Notes: generated by a model from the sequence alone, not told the origin. DNA of 64,000 bases from Microtetraspora sp. NBRC 13810 (GCF_030268685.1 NZ_BSRQ01000030.1:24676-88675), one strand, 5' to 3'. Shown: positions 37,950 to 46,666, counted from the stretch's first letter. Program-made: numbers and translations.

Positions 37950-38330
37950 AGGTCGGGCACGCCTTCGACGCAACATACCTTCAGGACCGGTCAAATCGCC
38001 GACAGGAAGCCACCATCACCCGCTTCGTCCACTACGAAGGGCACCGCCCGACCGCGCGAGAGCAGCGCGAACTGGCGCTGTTCGCGCGCCGCTCCCGCGA
38101 TCACTCCGGCCGTCACGCCGTATCCACGGGCTGGTACAACGAATGCTTCCGTGCCTGGGTTGATGTACGCGGGCACCCGCTCGAAGAGTCCGGCGACAAG
38201 GCGCCCGCCGCGGCGGAGTACCGTGCCGCGGGCCGGCTCACGACCGGTCTCCCCGAGTGCCGTTACGTGCTGACCTGCGCCGTCTGGCTGGAACGGGCAG
38301 ACTCGCCGCTAGGCGAAGAGTGTCAGTGCC
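37950..38330 (+). pseudogene. Unrecognised coding-like fragment
   Basis: A frame without a start codon, opening just after a TAG at about 37949, reads like a real protein for about 110 residues: VGHAFDATYLQDRSNRRQEATITRFVHYEGHRP region, then REQRELALFARRSRDHSGRH, GWYNECFRAWVDVRG and AEYRAAGRLTTGLPECRYVLTCAVW. I cannot assign a family. Composition and codon pattern look coding, but there is no start and the frame runs on under the VOC gene. It is listed as a probable gene remnant with low confidence. Confidence 0.3.
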
Positions 38331-38357
38331 TGCTAACGTTAGCGGAACACGACACTC
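38318..38357. promoter_or_regulatory. Concentric inverted repeats, probable operator of the VOC/ArsR operon
   Basis: The perfect palindrome GCTAACGTTAGC (38332-38343) sits at the exact centre of an outer inverted repeat GAGTGTC (38318-38324) / GACACTC (38351-38357). Both share the centre 38337.5. The element lies 16-55 bp before the start of the VOC gene whose operon encodes an ArsR-type repressor, a natural autoregulatory site. Confidence 0.7.
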
Positions 38358-38372
38358 TGGAAGGTGATGACA

Positions 38373-38729
38373 ATGGGACGACCGATCGCGTTCTTCGAGG
38401 TGATCAGCTCGGATCACGAGCGGGCACAGGCGTTCTACCGGGACCTGTTCGACTGGCGGGTCGCCGCCGACCCGGAGATGGGCGGGTACGGCCTGGTGGA
38501 CACCGGGGCCGGCGAGCAGGCCGTGGGCGGGGGCATCGGACCGTCCATGCAGCCCGGGGACACGGGCGTGAAGGTCTACGTCCAGGTGGACGACCTCGAC
38601 GCCTACCTGGATCGGGCCGAGGCGCTGGGCGGCGAGCGCCTGGTCCCGCCGATCGACCTGCCCGGCGACTTCGGCAGATTCGCGGTCTTCGCCGACCCGG
38701 ACGGCAACCAGGTGGGCCTGTGGGCCTGA
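38373..38729 (+). CDS. VOC-family (glyoxalase/bleomycin-resistance fold) protein
   Basis: About 118 residues with two beta-alpha-beta-beta-beta halves (IAFFEVISSDHERAQAFYRDLFDWRV ... GVKVYVQVDDLDAYLDRAEALGGERLVPPIDLP ... FAVFADPDGNQVGLW). The last strand carries the usual D-P-x-G-N motif. Several starts are possible (38364, 38367, 38373); the last has GGAAGG at a good distance. It overlaps the ArsR gene by 10 bp. Likely a small metal-dependent lyase, dioxygenase or drug-binding protein. Confidence 0.88.
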   Translation: MGRPIAFFEVISSDHERAQAFYRDLFDWRVAADPEMGGYGLVDTGAGEQAVGGGIGPSMQPGDTGVKVYVQVDDLDAYLDRAEALGGERLVPPIDLPGDFGRFAVFADPDGNQVGLWA

Positions 38730-39076
38730 CCGAGCCGGACCCGACGGACGAGGTGCTGCGCGCGCTCGCCGAGCCGCGCCGGCGCACCATCCTCCGACTC
38801 GTCGCCCACGACGAGTTGTCGGCCGGGGAGATCGCCGCGACGTTCGAGGTGAGCCGCACCGCGATCAGCCAGCACGTGACCGTGCTGAAGAACGCGGGGC
38901 TGCTCACCGAACGCCGGGCCGGCACCCGCCGGCTCTACCGGGCTCGCCCTGAGGGGCTCGCCGGGATAAGGGCATTCCTGGATGAGATGTGGGCCGGTGC
39001 GCTGGACAACGCTCGCCGGCTCGCCGAGGCCGAGCGCGGGCTGTCGGACGATGTGGAGGCCGAACGTACCGGCTGA
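38720..39076 (+). CDS. ArsR-family helix-turn-helix regulator
   Basis: A 118-residue winged-helix repressor: VLRALAEPRRRTILRLVAHDELSAGEIAATFEVSRTAISQHVTVLKNAGLLTERRAGTRRLYRARPEGL. It lacks the Cys ELCVCDL metal box of classical ArsR, placing it in the group paired with AHSA1/SRPBCC genes, as here. The GTG start lies inside the VOC gene. It probably binds the concentric inverted repeat upstream of the operon. Confidence 0.9.
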   Translation: MGLTEPDPTDEVLRALAEPRRRTILRLVAHDELSAGEIAATFEVSRTAISQHVTVLKNAGLLTERRAGTRRLYRARPEGLAGIRAFLDEMWAGALDNARRLAEAERGLSDDVEAERTG

Positions 39077-39147
39077 CCGCACCATCCATCCAGAAAAAAG
39101 CGACAATAACCTCAACAAGCATCAAATCCCCACAGCGAAGGACGACC

Positions 39148-39672
39148 ATGACCGCGCAGAGCCGGCCTCCCGTCGTGCCGCTACGGCGGCCACCCGTCCG
39201 CCAGGCCACCCTCGTACGCAGCGACATCGACCACACCTTCGACGTCTTCGTCCGCACGATCGGCGTGTGGTGGCCGGTACGGCCGTTCTCAGCAGGCCAG
39301 GAGACGGTACGCGACGTCACCTTCGAACAGCACACCGGCGGCCGGGTCTACGAGACCTGGCAGGACGGCACCACCGTGCAGTGGGGCGAACTGCTGGCCT
39401 GGCGGCCGCCCCACGGGTTCACCATGACCTGGACCGGAACACCCGCGCCGACCGAGATCGAACTGGCCTTCACGGCGCTCGGCCCGGCACTGACCAGGGT
39501 CACCGTCGAACACCGAGGCTGGGAGGCGCTCAGCGACGCGCAGCTGTCCGAGGACTGCGCCCTTCCCGGCGGTTACACGGGCGAGGCCTACAGCAAGGGC
39601 TGGGCGACGATCCTCGCCTGCTTCGCCGCCGCGGCGGAGGCCCGTCAATCCTCGAAAGGAAGCCTTCCATGA
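39148..39672 (+). CDS. SRPBCC/AHSA1-like protein
   Basis: A 174-residue START/Bet v 1-fold protein of the AHSA1 type: VRQATLVRSDIDHTFDVFVRTIGVWWP ... GGRVYETWQDGTTVQWGELLAWRPPHGFTMTWTG ... LGPALTRVTVEHRGWE. An AAGGA ribosome site lies 6 nt before the ATG. These proteins bind hydrophobic ligands and are typically encoded with ArsR-type repressors, matching the operon here. The end overlaps the YciI-like gene by 4 bp. Confidence 0.9.
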   Translation: MTAQSRPPVVPLRRPPVRQATLVRSDIDHTFDVFVRTIGVWWPVRPFSAGQETVRDVTFEQHTGGRVYETWQDGTTVQWGELLAWRPPHGFTMTWTGTPAPTEIELAFTALGPALTRVTVEHRGWEALSDAQLSEDCALPGGYTGEAYSKGWATILACFAAAAEARQSSKGSLP

Positions 39673-39977
39673 GCTATTTCCTCTACAAGTTCGTCCCCCG
39701 GCCGGATTTCCGCACGACGATGACCGAGACCGAGGCGGCCACCATGCGCGAACACGTGAGCTACTGGCAGGCACTCGCCGACCGGGGCACCGCGATCGCG
39801 TTCGGGCCGGTCGCCGACCCGGCGGGCGACTGGGGCGTCGCCATCCTGGAAGCGGACGCCCTCCAGGACGCCCGGGCGCTGGCCGCGGCCGATCCCGTGG
39901 TCATCGCCGAACTGGGGCCGGTGGACATCTACCCGATGCACAACGCGATCACCAGGCGGTGGCGGCCCGGCCCCTGA
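39669..39977 (+). CDS. YciI-like (YCII-related) protein
   Basis: A 102-residue ferredoxin-like-fold protein: SYFLYKFVPRPDF, TMREHVSYWQALADRGTAIAFGPVADPAGDWGVAILEADALQDARALAAADPVV and VDIYPM. It matches the YCII family, with the conserved His (REHVSYW) and an Asp (AADPV). It is the last gene of the VOC-ArsR-AHSA1-YciI operon. YciI-like proteins are often dehalogenase- or isomerase-like, or act as small accessory proteins; the exact role is unknown. Confidence 0.88.
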   Translation: MSYFLYKFVPRPDFRTTMTETEAATMREHVSYWQALADRGTAIAFGPVADPAGDWGVAILEADALQDARALAAADPVVIAELGPVDIYPMHNAITRRWRPGP

Positions 39978-40315
39978 CCGGCTCACCCGGGCACGCCCCT
40001 CGCCTCCCGGCCCCAGCGAGGGCCACCAGACACCATCCGCGCACGCGCCCCCCGTCTCATGGACGCTGCACCGTCATCGCCGCGGCCATGACCTTCCGAG
40101 CAAGGCGTCCGCGCCCCTCCGCTCGACAGGTCCCGGGCATTCGTCTGCCGGCACCGCGGCGTGCATGGCACCCACAGCTTGCCGCTGCGGGTACGCGCTC
40201 GGCGGTTGCCATGAGCTTTGAGGCGGCTCGCCGCGCGATGAGGCGACCGCGCCCTCGTGGACGGCCCTCCGCTCCCGAACGTGTCCCCACCTTGAAGGGG
40301 CGCTTTGGTTCTAAT
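39978..40315. other. 338-bp gap ending at TAATTA junction
   Basis: No gene is recognised here. The sequence right of about 40060 has no family match in any frame. It ends at the TAATTA junction where the 5' half of the split kinase gene begins. The last bases (GGGGCGCTTTGGTT) could be the end of a lost mobile element; that is a guess. Confidence 0.35.
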
Positions 40316-41131
40316 TAGACCGGTCATCCGAGCGCGTTCCACCAGCTCCGCGACATGGTCGAGCCCACGCGGCGGGCTCATGTCGTCATCGCGCAGCGCC
40401 TCCAAGGTCGCCCGCAGCTCCCGGGTCGCCTCCCGTCCGGCCTCCTGGATCGCCAGCAGGGCGTCCGGCACCTGTTCACCGCGCCTGCGGGCCACGTGAA
40501 CCGCGACCTCGGCCTGCACCTTGATGATCGAGATCTGGTGAGTGAGCGAATCGTGCAGTTCCCGCGCGATGCGCAGCCTCTCCTCATCCGCGCGCCGCCG
40601 CGCGGTCTCCTCCCGGGTACGCTCGGCTTCCTCCGCCCGCCGCTCAGCCTGCCGCAGCGCCTCACCCGCGGCGCCGGCCGCGACCAGCCAGGCCAACTCC
40701 AGCGCGCCTCGGGCCTGCGCAAACGCCTCCCCCGTGTCGTGCAGGCCCGAGGCCAGGGCCGCCAGGGGAAGAGCGGCCAGCATGGCCACGCTCGCCGCCA
40801 CCGTGATGGCTCGATGTCCCGCCCGTACGGCGGCGTACACCGCCACCAGGTACGCGACCACAGGCACGTCGATACCGGCCGCCTGGTACCCCACCGCGCA
40901 CACCCCGGTGACGACCAGGACCACGACCGGAGCCCGGGGGCGCGCGGCCAGCGCCAGGCCGCCGACCGCCAGCAGCGCGTAGCCGAGCAGGGCGAGGCCC
41001 GTGGCCGGATGCTGCCCGGACAACCCGGTGACCAGCAACGCCGCAGCCGCACAACCGGCGACCGCCCAGTCGATGACACCGGCCCGAACACCGGAGGCCA
41101 CCAGCCGCACACCGCGCCGTCCTGAACCCAT
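40316..41131 (-). pseudogene. Sensor histidine kinase, 5' half of a split gene
   Basis: About 272 residues of a NarL-type kinase. An N-terminal membrane domain with five to six helices (residues ~20-150) is followed by a coiled coil and the HisKA_3 dimerisation domain with the phospho-His in RIARELHDSLTHQISIIKVQAEVA. It ends at LDHVAELVERARMTGL, where a TAATTA sequence interrupts the gene. The missing HATPase domain lies at 35791-36125 and continues the reading frame exactly. The frame runs ~110 codons further into unrelated DNA. Confidence 0.88.
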
Positions 41132-41190
41132 GCGCGCACCCTAGCCGGATGCTCGCGCGAGCGACTCCTGCGCGGGGACGATCGGCCGGC

Positions 41191-41239
41191 TACCGCACCC
41201 GCGGTACCTCCGCCCCTGCTGCCGCGTCCGCGGCAGCAG
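41191..41239. promoter_or_regulatory. Two inverted repeats in the divergent promoter gap
   Basis: TACCGC-N4-GCGGTA (41191-41206) and an 11-bp stem CTGCTGCCGCG with its complement separated by two bases (41216-41239) lie between the leftward kinase 5' half and the rightward DUF6223-like gene. The first resembles an operator. The second could be an operator or an attenuator. Confidence 0.5.
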
Positions 41240-41348
41240 GCTGCCGCATCGGCGGCATCACACATCGCCCTCGTAGGCGGGACGACCCGCAGTGGGTCCA
41301 GCGGACATGCTCAGACGACATCCAGTCGCAGGAAGGAAGGAGCACCAC

Positions 41349-41915
41349 ATGTCCGTGCGTCACCTGCTTGCCGCCGCCGTAAGCGGCCCGCTCGCAATCG
41401 CCGGGCTTGCCACACCGGCAGCCGCGCACGTCTTGACCCAGCCGGACCCTGTAAGTGCAGTCGCCGCGCTGCACACGCTGCCGACACCCGTCATTCGACC
41501 GAAAGGATCCTCAATGTCCATCTTGTTGGTACTTGCCGCACAGGCGGCCTCGCCAGTCTGTACGACGTCGGCAGAATGCGCGGGCCAGGGTGTCGACACT
41601 TTCCTCGGGACCCCCGAGCGAATCTGGGCCAGTGTGGCCGCACTGGTGGCGCTGGGCGGCGTGGTCATCGGCTGGCTGGCGCTGCGCTCCGTCCGTCGTA
41701 TCGGCGGCGGCGGGAGGAGGGGAGCCATCGTGGCCCTGGTGGTGGGGCTGATCGGCGGGCTCAACGGCGCGGTGAAACTGGCTGTCGCCGACGGTGGTCT
41801 CGGCACCGGCAACGGAGTGTTCGGGGCGGCCTTGGCCCTGGTGCTTGGCCTTGTCGGCGCGGCCCTCGGCGGGCTGGCTCTGGCCCGCTCCCGTCGCACC
41901 GAGCTGAGCGGCTGA
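41349..41915 (+). CDS. DUF6223-like membrane protein
   Basis: A 188-residue protein with an N-terminal signal-like helix (HLLAAAVSGPLAIAGLATPAAAH) and three further hydrophobic helices (IWASVAALVALGGVVIGWLAL, AIVALVVGLIGGLNGAVKLAVA, GVFGAALALVLGLVGAALGGLAL). The arrangement matches the DUF6223 family of actinomycetes. An internal ATG at 41514 with its own ribosome-site-like AAGGA could give a shorter form. Function is unknown. The adjacent kinase/regulator pair was probably its neighbour before it broke. Confidence 0.75.
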   Translation: MSVRHLLAAAVSGPLAIAGLATPAAAHVLTQPDPVSAVAALHTLPTPVIRPKGSSMSILLVLAAQAASPVCTTSAECAGQGVDTFLGTPERIWASVAALVALGGVVIGWLALRSVRRIGGGGRRGAIVALVVGLIGGLNGAVKLAVADGGLGTGNGVFGAALALVLGLVGAALGGLALARSRRTELSG

Positions 41916-42145
41916 CCGCAGCGAATACAAGCGCGCGATCGAGGCCCCGATGACCGTACACACCTCGATCATCGCACGGCGCCGCTTCTCGTGATCTTGT
42001 ACGTAAAGGCAGGCAGCTCCACATCAATAGGTGCGGCTGCCCTACTACTAGTCCGACAACTACGCCAAGGCCGCGGTCAACGTCTGCCGAAAGGTGAACG
42101 CCGCCGACGCAGCAGACTGACGTGTTACACGTGATCGGCGCAGGA

Positions 42146-42250
42146 TTCGGACTGGCCGGCCAGGTTCTTCTGGCGCGAGCAGGCGGAGGTCTACCCGGAC
42201 GCGAAGATCGTCCTGGCTGTCCGCGATCCGCATCGCTGGTATGTCAGCAT
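42146..42250 (+). pseudogene. Sulfotransferase fragment
   Basis: The frame WPARFFWREQAEVYPDAKIVLAVRDPHRWYVSMR is a recognisable piece of actinobacterial sulfotransferase-family proteins, where RDPxRWY follows the PAPS-binding region. The flanks are unrelated. It is a ~35-codon remnant. Confidence 0.6.
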
Positions 42251-42530
42251 GCGCCCTCATCGACCTGCCAACCGGGCATGTCACCTGTCGCCCGTTCAGG
42301 CCCGGGGCCGACGGAGTACGCGCCCTGGCGTTCAGTTCGGATGGAGTGGAACGTGGCCGCGCTAGCCCCGTTCGGACGGCCCTACATATGGCATACCGAC
42401 GAAGTGCGATCACTCGCCTTCGGGCCGGGCGGATCCGAGCTCTACAGCATGGGCGCGAAAGGAACGCTGTATCGCTACCTCCCTCATCGACCCGGAGCGC
42501 GCAGCCGTGGCCGTCTGCGATCGAATTCGC
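42240..42530 (+). pseudogene. WD40-repeat protein fragment, frameshifted
   Basis: One frame gives LIDLPTGHVTCRPFRPGADGVRALAFSSDG and, after a shift near 42335, another gives VEWNVAALAPFGRPYIWHTDEVRSLAFGPGGSELYSMGAKGTLYRY. Both are WD40 blades (xxVRxLAFSPDGxxLxSxGxDGTLxxW). This is the remains of a WD40/beta-propeller protein, possibly a kinase- or caspase-linked NACHT/WD40 type. The end lies under the GtrA-like gene on the other strand. Confidence 0.6.
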
Positions 42531-43071
42531 GCGTCTTCTGACCCCATGCCTGGTACGAGATCCTCGGAGGTGCGCCCCCCGGAAAGGTGTGCTGAGCCCG
42601 GGCGACGTCTGCTTCGGGCAGCTCTGGGGGGACCTGCTCTGTGGCCTCCAGGAACACCCACTTCCGGTACGACCAGAAGCGGAACAGGGTGCCGAGGCCG
42701 ACGCCGACGAGGTTGGCGATGTTGAGGCTGAAGGCATCGTCCACGCGGAGGGTGTACTTGGTGAAGCCGATGACCAGCACCCCGAGCAGGAGAGCGACGC
42801 CATTCAGCAGGAAGAAGAGGAAATATTCGCGTCCGAGCCCGCTCTGCTCCCGATGCCGGAACGTCCACAAGCGATTGCCCAGGTACGCACACACCGTCGA
42901 CACCGAAGCCGCCAAGACCTTGGAGGTGAGCGGCCCCCACTCCAACACCACGGCGAAGAGGTTGTAGACGCCCGTGTCCAGCAAGAACGCGACAAGGCCG
43001 ATACTGCCGAATCGGACCAGCTCGTGGAGCGACGATACGAACCGCTGGTAGAGGTGTCTGATGAACCTCAC
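42484..43071 (-). CDS. GtrA-family membrane protein
   Basis: A 195-residue protein with four membrane helices: ELVRFGSIGLVAFLLDTGVYNLF, LTSKVLAASVSTVCAYLGNRLWTF, YFLFFLLNGVALLLGVLVIGF and LNIANLVGVGLGTLFRFWSYRKWVF. This is the signature of GtrA-like proteins that flip or help transfer polyprenyl-linked sugars. The GTG at 43071 begins the family match. The last ~45 residues run over the WD40 remnant and may be an artificial extension from loss of the original stop. Confidence 0.85.
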   Translation of the reverse strand: MRFIRHLYQRFVSSLHELVRFGSIGLVAFLLDTGVYNLFAVVLEWGPLTSKVLAASVSTVCAYLGNRLWTFRHREQSGLGREYFLFFLLNGVALLLGVLVIGFTKYTLRVDDAFSLNIANLVGVGLGTLFRFWSYRKWVFLEATEQVPPELPEADVARAQHTFPGGAPPRISYQAWGQKTREFDRRRPRLRAPGR

Positions 43072-43355
43072 GTCCCTGGCCAGTCCCGTCTCTCGGCGAC
43101 TTACAGGCCGACAGCGTACCTGCCACGGCGAGGAGCCGGCGCCTGGCAGAGCGCGCCGGTGACCGGGTGGGAGAGCGAGCCGGCCGTCGCACCGGCGACA
43201 TCGCCCGCCTGGCCCGCGAGCACCGGCGCGGGTCGTTCCTTCAGTTCTGATGAAGGGCTGTACGATCTCGGGGACCTGAGCCACGAGATCCCCGAGATTG
43301 CGGACGAGATCCTCGATGGGGGTGGCTCCATCGCCGAGTGGAGCGGGGCGTGAAC

Positions 43356-43916
43356 TTACTGCACCGACCACACCAGGACGAAGGAGAAGTCCAGTTTCGT
43401 CCTGCGGTTCAGTGGGATATCGATCTTGACTCTGTGCGCGATCTCGTTACGGCTGATGCCCAATCCAGCGGCGATGAGCCGTTCGGGACGGACTGGCACG
43501 GGATCGTCGAAGGTGACCGTGATCTGCAGGGGCCACGGATCTTCGGGAACGGGAGGCGCGTGGAGTTCCCAGCACTCGTCCCAGTCGAGCGTGAACCGGT
43601 TGCGCCGGGCGATCAACGGGTCGAGAAGGGTGTCCACGACGAGGGAGGGCGAGTTGGCCGAGTAACCGGCCAGGAGGCCGGCGGGCAGCGAGCGGACCGG
43701 GATGCGATCGTGGACGGTGAGCTTGCTGGTCCGGCCGCAGGAAACGCAGTTGACCAGGAGCCAGACGTCGAGGAGTTTGCCGTTGGCGTTGACGCGGAAT
43801 CTGCCGTCGCCGGTGGTGGCGCGGCCGGAAGGGCAGGCCACGCACCGGAGGGCGAGCAGAGGCAGGTGGGCGCGTCGCACGGCCCAGGGCAGCACGATAT
43901 GAGGATGTGAAGACAT
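43356..43916 (-). CDS. DUF1062 protein
   Basis: A 186-residue soluble protein matching DUF1062: CVACPSGRATTGDGRFRVNANGKLLDVWLLVNCVSCGRTSKLTVHDR. The two CxxC pairs could bind zinc. A conserved C-terminal part follows (LISRNEIAHRVKIDIPLN-like, here LGISRNEIAHRVKI). Function of the family is unknown. It is a single gene with its own ATG at 43916. The ~280-bp gap downstream to the GtrA-like gene holds no recognisable gene. Confidence 0.88.
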   Translation of the reverse strand: MSSHPHIVLPWAVRRAHLPLLALRCVACPSGRATTGDGRFRVNANGKLLDVWLLVNCVSCGRTSKLTVHDRIPVRSLPAGLLAGYSANSPSLVVDTLLDPLIARRNRFTLDWDECWELHAPPVPEDPWPLQITVTFDDPVPVRPERLIAAGLGISRNEIAHRVKIDIPLNRRTKLDFSFVLVWSVQ

Positions 43917-44069
43917 GATCTCTCTGAAGACCTGACGAAGAGCACGGAAAACAGAGCCGACGGCGTCGTCGGCGACCGATGCGCAGAGAAGGTGTCAGGT
44001 CTAAAGAGCAGGCGGCGTCATGCGCGCGAAGTCCTCACATAGGGGTCGTTTGCCGGTGCGGGCCGATGC

Positions 44070-44444
44070 TCAGCTCAGGCGGGCTCGCAGGAGGCAGAAC
44101 TCGTTGCCTTCGGGGTCGGCCAGGCAGTGCCAGGGCTCCTCGCCGGTCTGGCCGACGTCGGCCGGGCGCGCCCCGAGCTTCAGCAGGCGTTCGAGCTCGG
44201 CGTCCTGATCGCGGTCGGTGGCGTTGACGTCGAAGTGCAGCCGCAGCTTGCCCGCCTTGGGCTCGGTAGTGGGGCTGAAGATCAGAGTCGGCTGCAATCC
44301 GCCGAATCCTTCCCGTGGTCCGATCTCCACCGCGCCGGCGTCCTCGGTGTCGAGCACGATGAAGTCCAGCACCTCGCACCAGAACGCCGCCAGCCGATGC
44401 GGATCCCGGCAGGGAATGATCAGTTCGGAAATGCGACAAGCCAT
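44070..44444 (-). CDS. VOC-family protein (glyoxalase-like)
   Basis: A 124-residue glyoxalase-fold protein: RISELIIPCRDPHRLAAFWCEVLDFIVLDTED ... LRLHFDVNATDRDQDAELERLLKLGARPADVG ... EEPWHCLADPEGNEFCLLRA. The DPEGNEFC strand is the typical end of this subfamily. ATG 44444 is preferred over upstream starts because the fold begins at once. No operon partner is visible. Possible roles are small-molecule binding or resistance. Confidence 0.88.
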   Translation of the reverse strand: MACRISELIIPCRDPHRLAAFWCEVLDFIVLDTEDAGAVEIGPREGFGGLQPTLIFSPTTEPKAGKLRLHFDVNATDRDQDAELERLLKLGARPADVGQTGEEPWHCLADPEGNEFCLLRARLS

Positions 44445-44660
44445 GACCGGCACCCTACCGAGCATCAACCGCACGCAGCCAACCCTTAAACGGCCCAGGG
44501 CCCCGACGCAATGGGGCCGGTGCTCACGACGTCCCTGACCAGCTAGGACCTATGACGTTGGCGAGCATGCCGCGGACCTGCCGGCACCTGGACAGCACAC
44601 AACCCACCAATGGTCTAATATCAGCCCAAAAGGCGCCCTGGGTGCGCGAATGGAGTCTCC

Positions 44661-45824
44661 ATGTTCGACGATCTCGATCTCGAAGCCCTGCGCCGACGTC
44701 CGGGTGTGAAGTGGGCGGAAGCCGGGCCGGGCGTGCTGCCCGCCTGGATCGCCGACATGGACTTCCCGGTGCCGCCCCCGGTACGCGAAGCGCTCGCGCG
44801 CGCCATCGAGGTCGATCTGGGCTACCCCGCCTGGGACGACCAGCCCTGGGCGAACCCGCTCAACGAGGCCTTCGCCGAACGGATGAAGCGGCTCCACGAC
44901 TGGTCTCCGGACCCGTCGCACATCCACCACTTCACGGAACTGATCCAGGCCCTGCAGGTCCTGCTGCACCTCATGACCCGGCCCGGTGACGCCGTGGCCA
45001 TGCACACGCCCGCCTACCCGCCGTTCATCAAGACGCTGACGGACATGGATCGCCGGCTCGTCCCCATCCCCATGGTCGACGACGGCCACGGCTGGCGCTT
45101 CGACGCCGACCGACTGGCCGAGGATGTCGCGCGGCACAGGTGCCGGGCGATCATCCTGGTCAACCCGCACAATCCCACCGGCCGGGTGTTCAGCCGCGAC
45201 GAACTCGCCAGGATCGCGGAGATCGCCGACCGGCACGACCTGCTCGTCATCTCCGACGAGATCCACTCCGACCTCGTGCACGACCCGCACCGCCACGTCC
45301 CGTTCGCCGCGCTTGGGCCGGAGGCCGCCGGCCGCACGGTGACGCTGACGTCGGCGAGCAAGGCGTTCAACCTCGCCGGGCTGCGCTGTTCCGTCGCGCA
45401 CGTCGGCGACGCCCGCGTCCGCCGGGCGCTGGCCGCCCACCCGCCACTGCTGTTCGGCGAGGTGAACTCCCTGGGCGTGCTGGCCACCCTGGCCGCCTGG
45501 AAGGACGGCGACAGCTACCTCGCCGAGGTGCGCGCCACCCTTGCCAGAAACCGCGAACTGGTCGCCGCGTCACTGCCCGCCGGGGTACGTCACCACCTGC
45601 CCGAGGCGACTTACCTGGCCTGGCTCGACTGCCGCGGTCTGGGTCTCGGTACCGACCCGGCGGCGTTCTTCCTGGAACGGGCGGGCGTCATGCTCAGCGG
45701 CGGCCCCGGCTTCGGTCCGGGCGCGGACGGCTTCGCAAGGCTCAACTTCGCCACCTCCGAGCCGATCCTCGCGGAGATTCTGCGCCGCATGCGCGATGCC
45801 GTCGAAGGGGCGTCCGGCGGGTAA
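44661..45824 (+). CDS. MalY/PatB-type PLP aminotransferase / C-S lyase
   Basis: A 387-residue fold-type I PLP enzyme. The N-terminal KWAEAGPGVLPAWIADMDFPVPPPV is the mark of MalY/PatB C-S lyases. VNPHNPTGRVF, ISDEIHSDLV and SASKAFNLAGLRCS follow, with the PLP lysine at residue 234. It probably cleaves cystathionine or S-substituted cysteines, or acts as an aminotransferase. A GGAG ribosome site lies just before the ATG. Monocistronic by context. Confidence 0.92.
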   Translation: MFDDLDLEALRRRPGVKWAEAGPGVLPAWIADMDFPVPPPVREALARAIEVDLGYPAWDDQPWANPLNEAFAERMKRLHDWSPDPSHIHHFTELIQALQVLLHLMTRPGDAVAMHTPAYPPFIKTLTDMDRRLVPIPMVDDGHGWRFDADRLAEDVARHRCRAIILVNPHNPTGRVFSRDELARIAEIADRHDLLVISDEIHSDLVHDPHRHVPFAALGPEAAGRTVTLTSASKAFNLAGLRCSVAHVGDARVRRALAAHPPLLFGEVNSLGVLATLAAWKDGDSYLAEVRATLARNRELVAASLPAGVRHHLPEATYLAWLDCRGLGLGTDPAAFFLERAGVMLSGGPGFGPGADGFARLNFATSEPILAEILRRMRDAVEGASGG

Positions 45825-45866
45825 CCCGTTCAGCCGCCCACCACGGGTTCAGCGAACGTCAGGGCG

Positions 45867-46445
45867 TCAGGGCTTCAGGACGCGGTAGCGCAGGTGGGTC
45901 ACGGACGTGCTTCCCGAGACGGGTTTCCCCTCCGGGATCAGCTCGGCCCGCTCCCCGGCGAACAGCGGCGTGCCCGCACCCAACAGCAGGGGGACGAGGT
46001 GGATCCATACCTCGTCGAGCAGGCCCGCCCCGAGCAACTGCCGGGCGACATCCGCACCCAGCACCAGGACGTCCTTGTCCCCGGCGGCATCCTTGGCACG
46101 TCGGACTGCGGCCTCCAGCCCGTCGAAGGCGAACGTCCCGCCGTTGTCGCCGAGGAGGTCCTCCCTGGTCCGGTGGGTGACCACGAAGCTCGGGACGCCG
46201 GGCCATGGTGTGCCGCCCCACGGGCCCACGCCGAGGTCGAAGGTGCGCCGTCCGATGACGGTGGCTCCTACCGCCGCGTCCACCTGCCGGCGGACGCCGA
46301 TGTCGACCCCGCCGTCCGGCCCTTTCCCCGCCATCCACTCGTGCAGCCGCTCGCCGCCGTCCCCCATGGGCTCCGCCTTCCGGACGTTCGGTCCCGCCGT
46401 GAACCCGTCCAGGGACATCGACACATCCAGCACTACCTTGCTCAT
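45867..46445 (-). CDS. RibD C-terminal/DHFR-like reductase
   Basis: A 192-residue RibD_C-family protein, complete: SKVVLDVSMSLDGFTAG at the start, TVIGRRTFDLGVGPWGG, VLVLGADVARQLLGAGLLDEVWIHLVPLLLGAGTPLF, and the terminal strand VTHLRYRVLKP. It is one of four members in this window, two of them broken. These proteins bind NADPH and are often used as resistance or stress-related reductases, but substrates are mostly unknown. It converges on the MalY-like gene. Confidence 0.9.
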   Translation of the reverse strand: MSKVVLDVSMSLDGFTAGPNVRKAEPMGDGGERLHEWMAGKGPDGGVDIGVRRQVDAAVGATVIGRRTFDLGVGPWGGTPWPGVPSFVVTHRTREDLLGDNGGTFAFDGLEAAVRRAKDAAGDKDVLVLGADVARQLLGAGLLDEVWIHLVPLLLGAGTPLFAGERAELIPEGKPVSGSTSVTHLRYRVLKP

Positions 46446-46666
46446 CGCGTGCCTTCCTTCGATTCACCGGCGCCGCCACCCGGCGCCGTCACGAGAAGGT
46501 CGGAGCCGACCCGACCGTCTCGACACCACGACGGAAAATCAGTGGCGATGAACTTGAACCGGGAACCGGATCGTGCGCCCGACGTTTGTCCTGATGGGCA
46601 TCGCCTATCCGCTATGTCATCCTTTGGAAGGATCGATCCTCGGGACTGAGCAGGAGCGGTGAGCCC

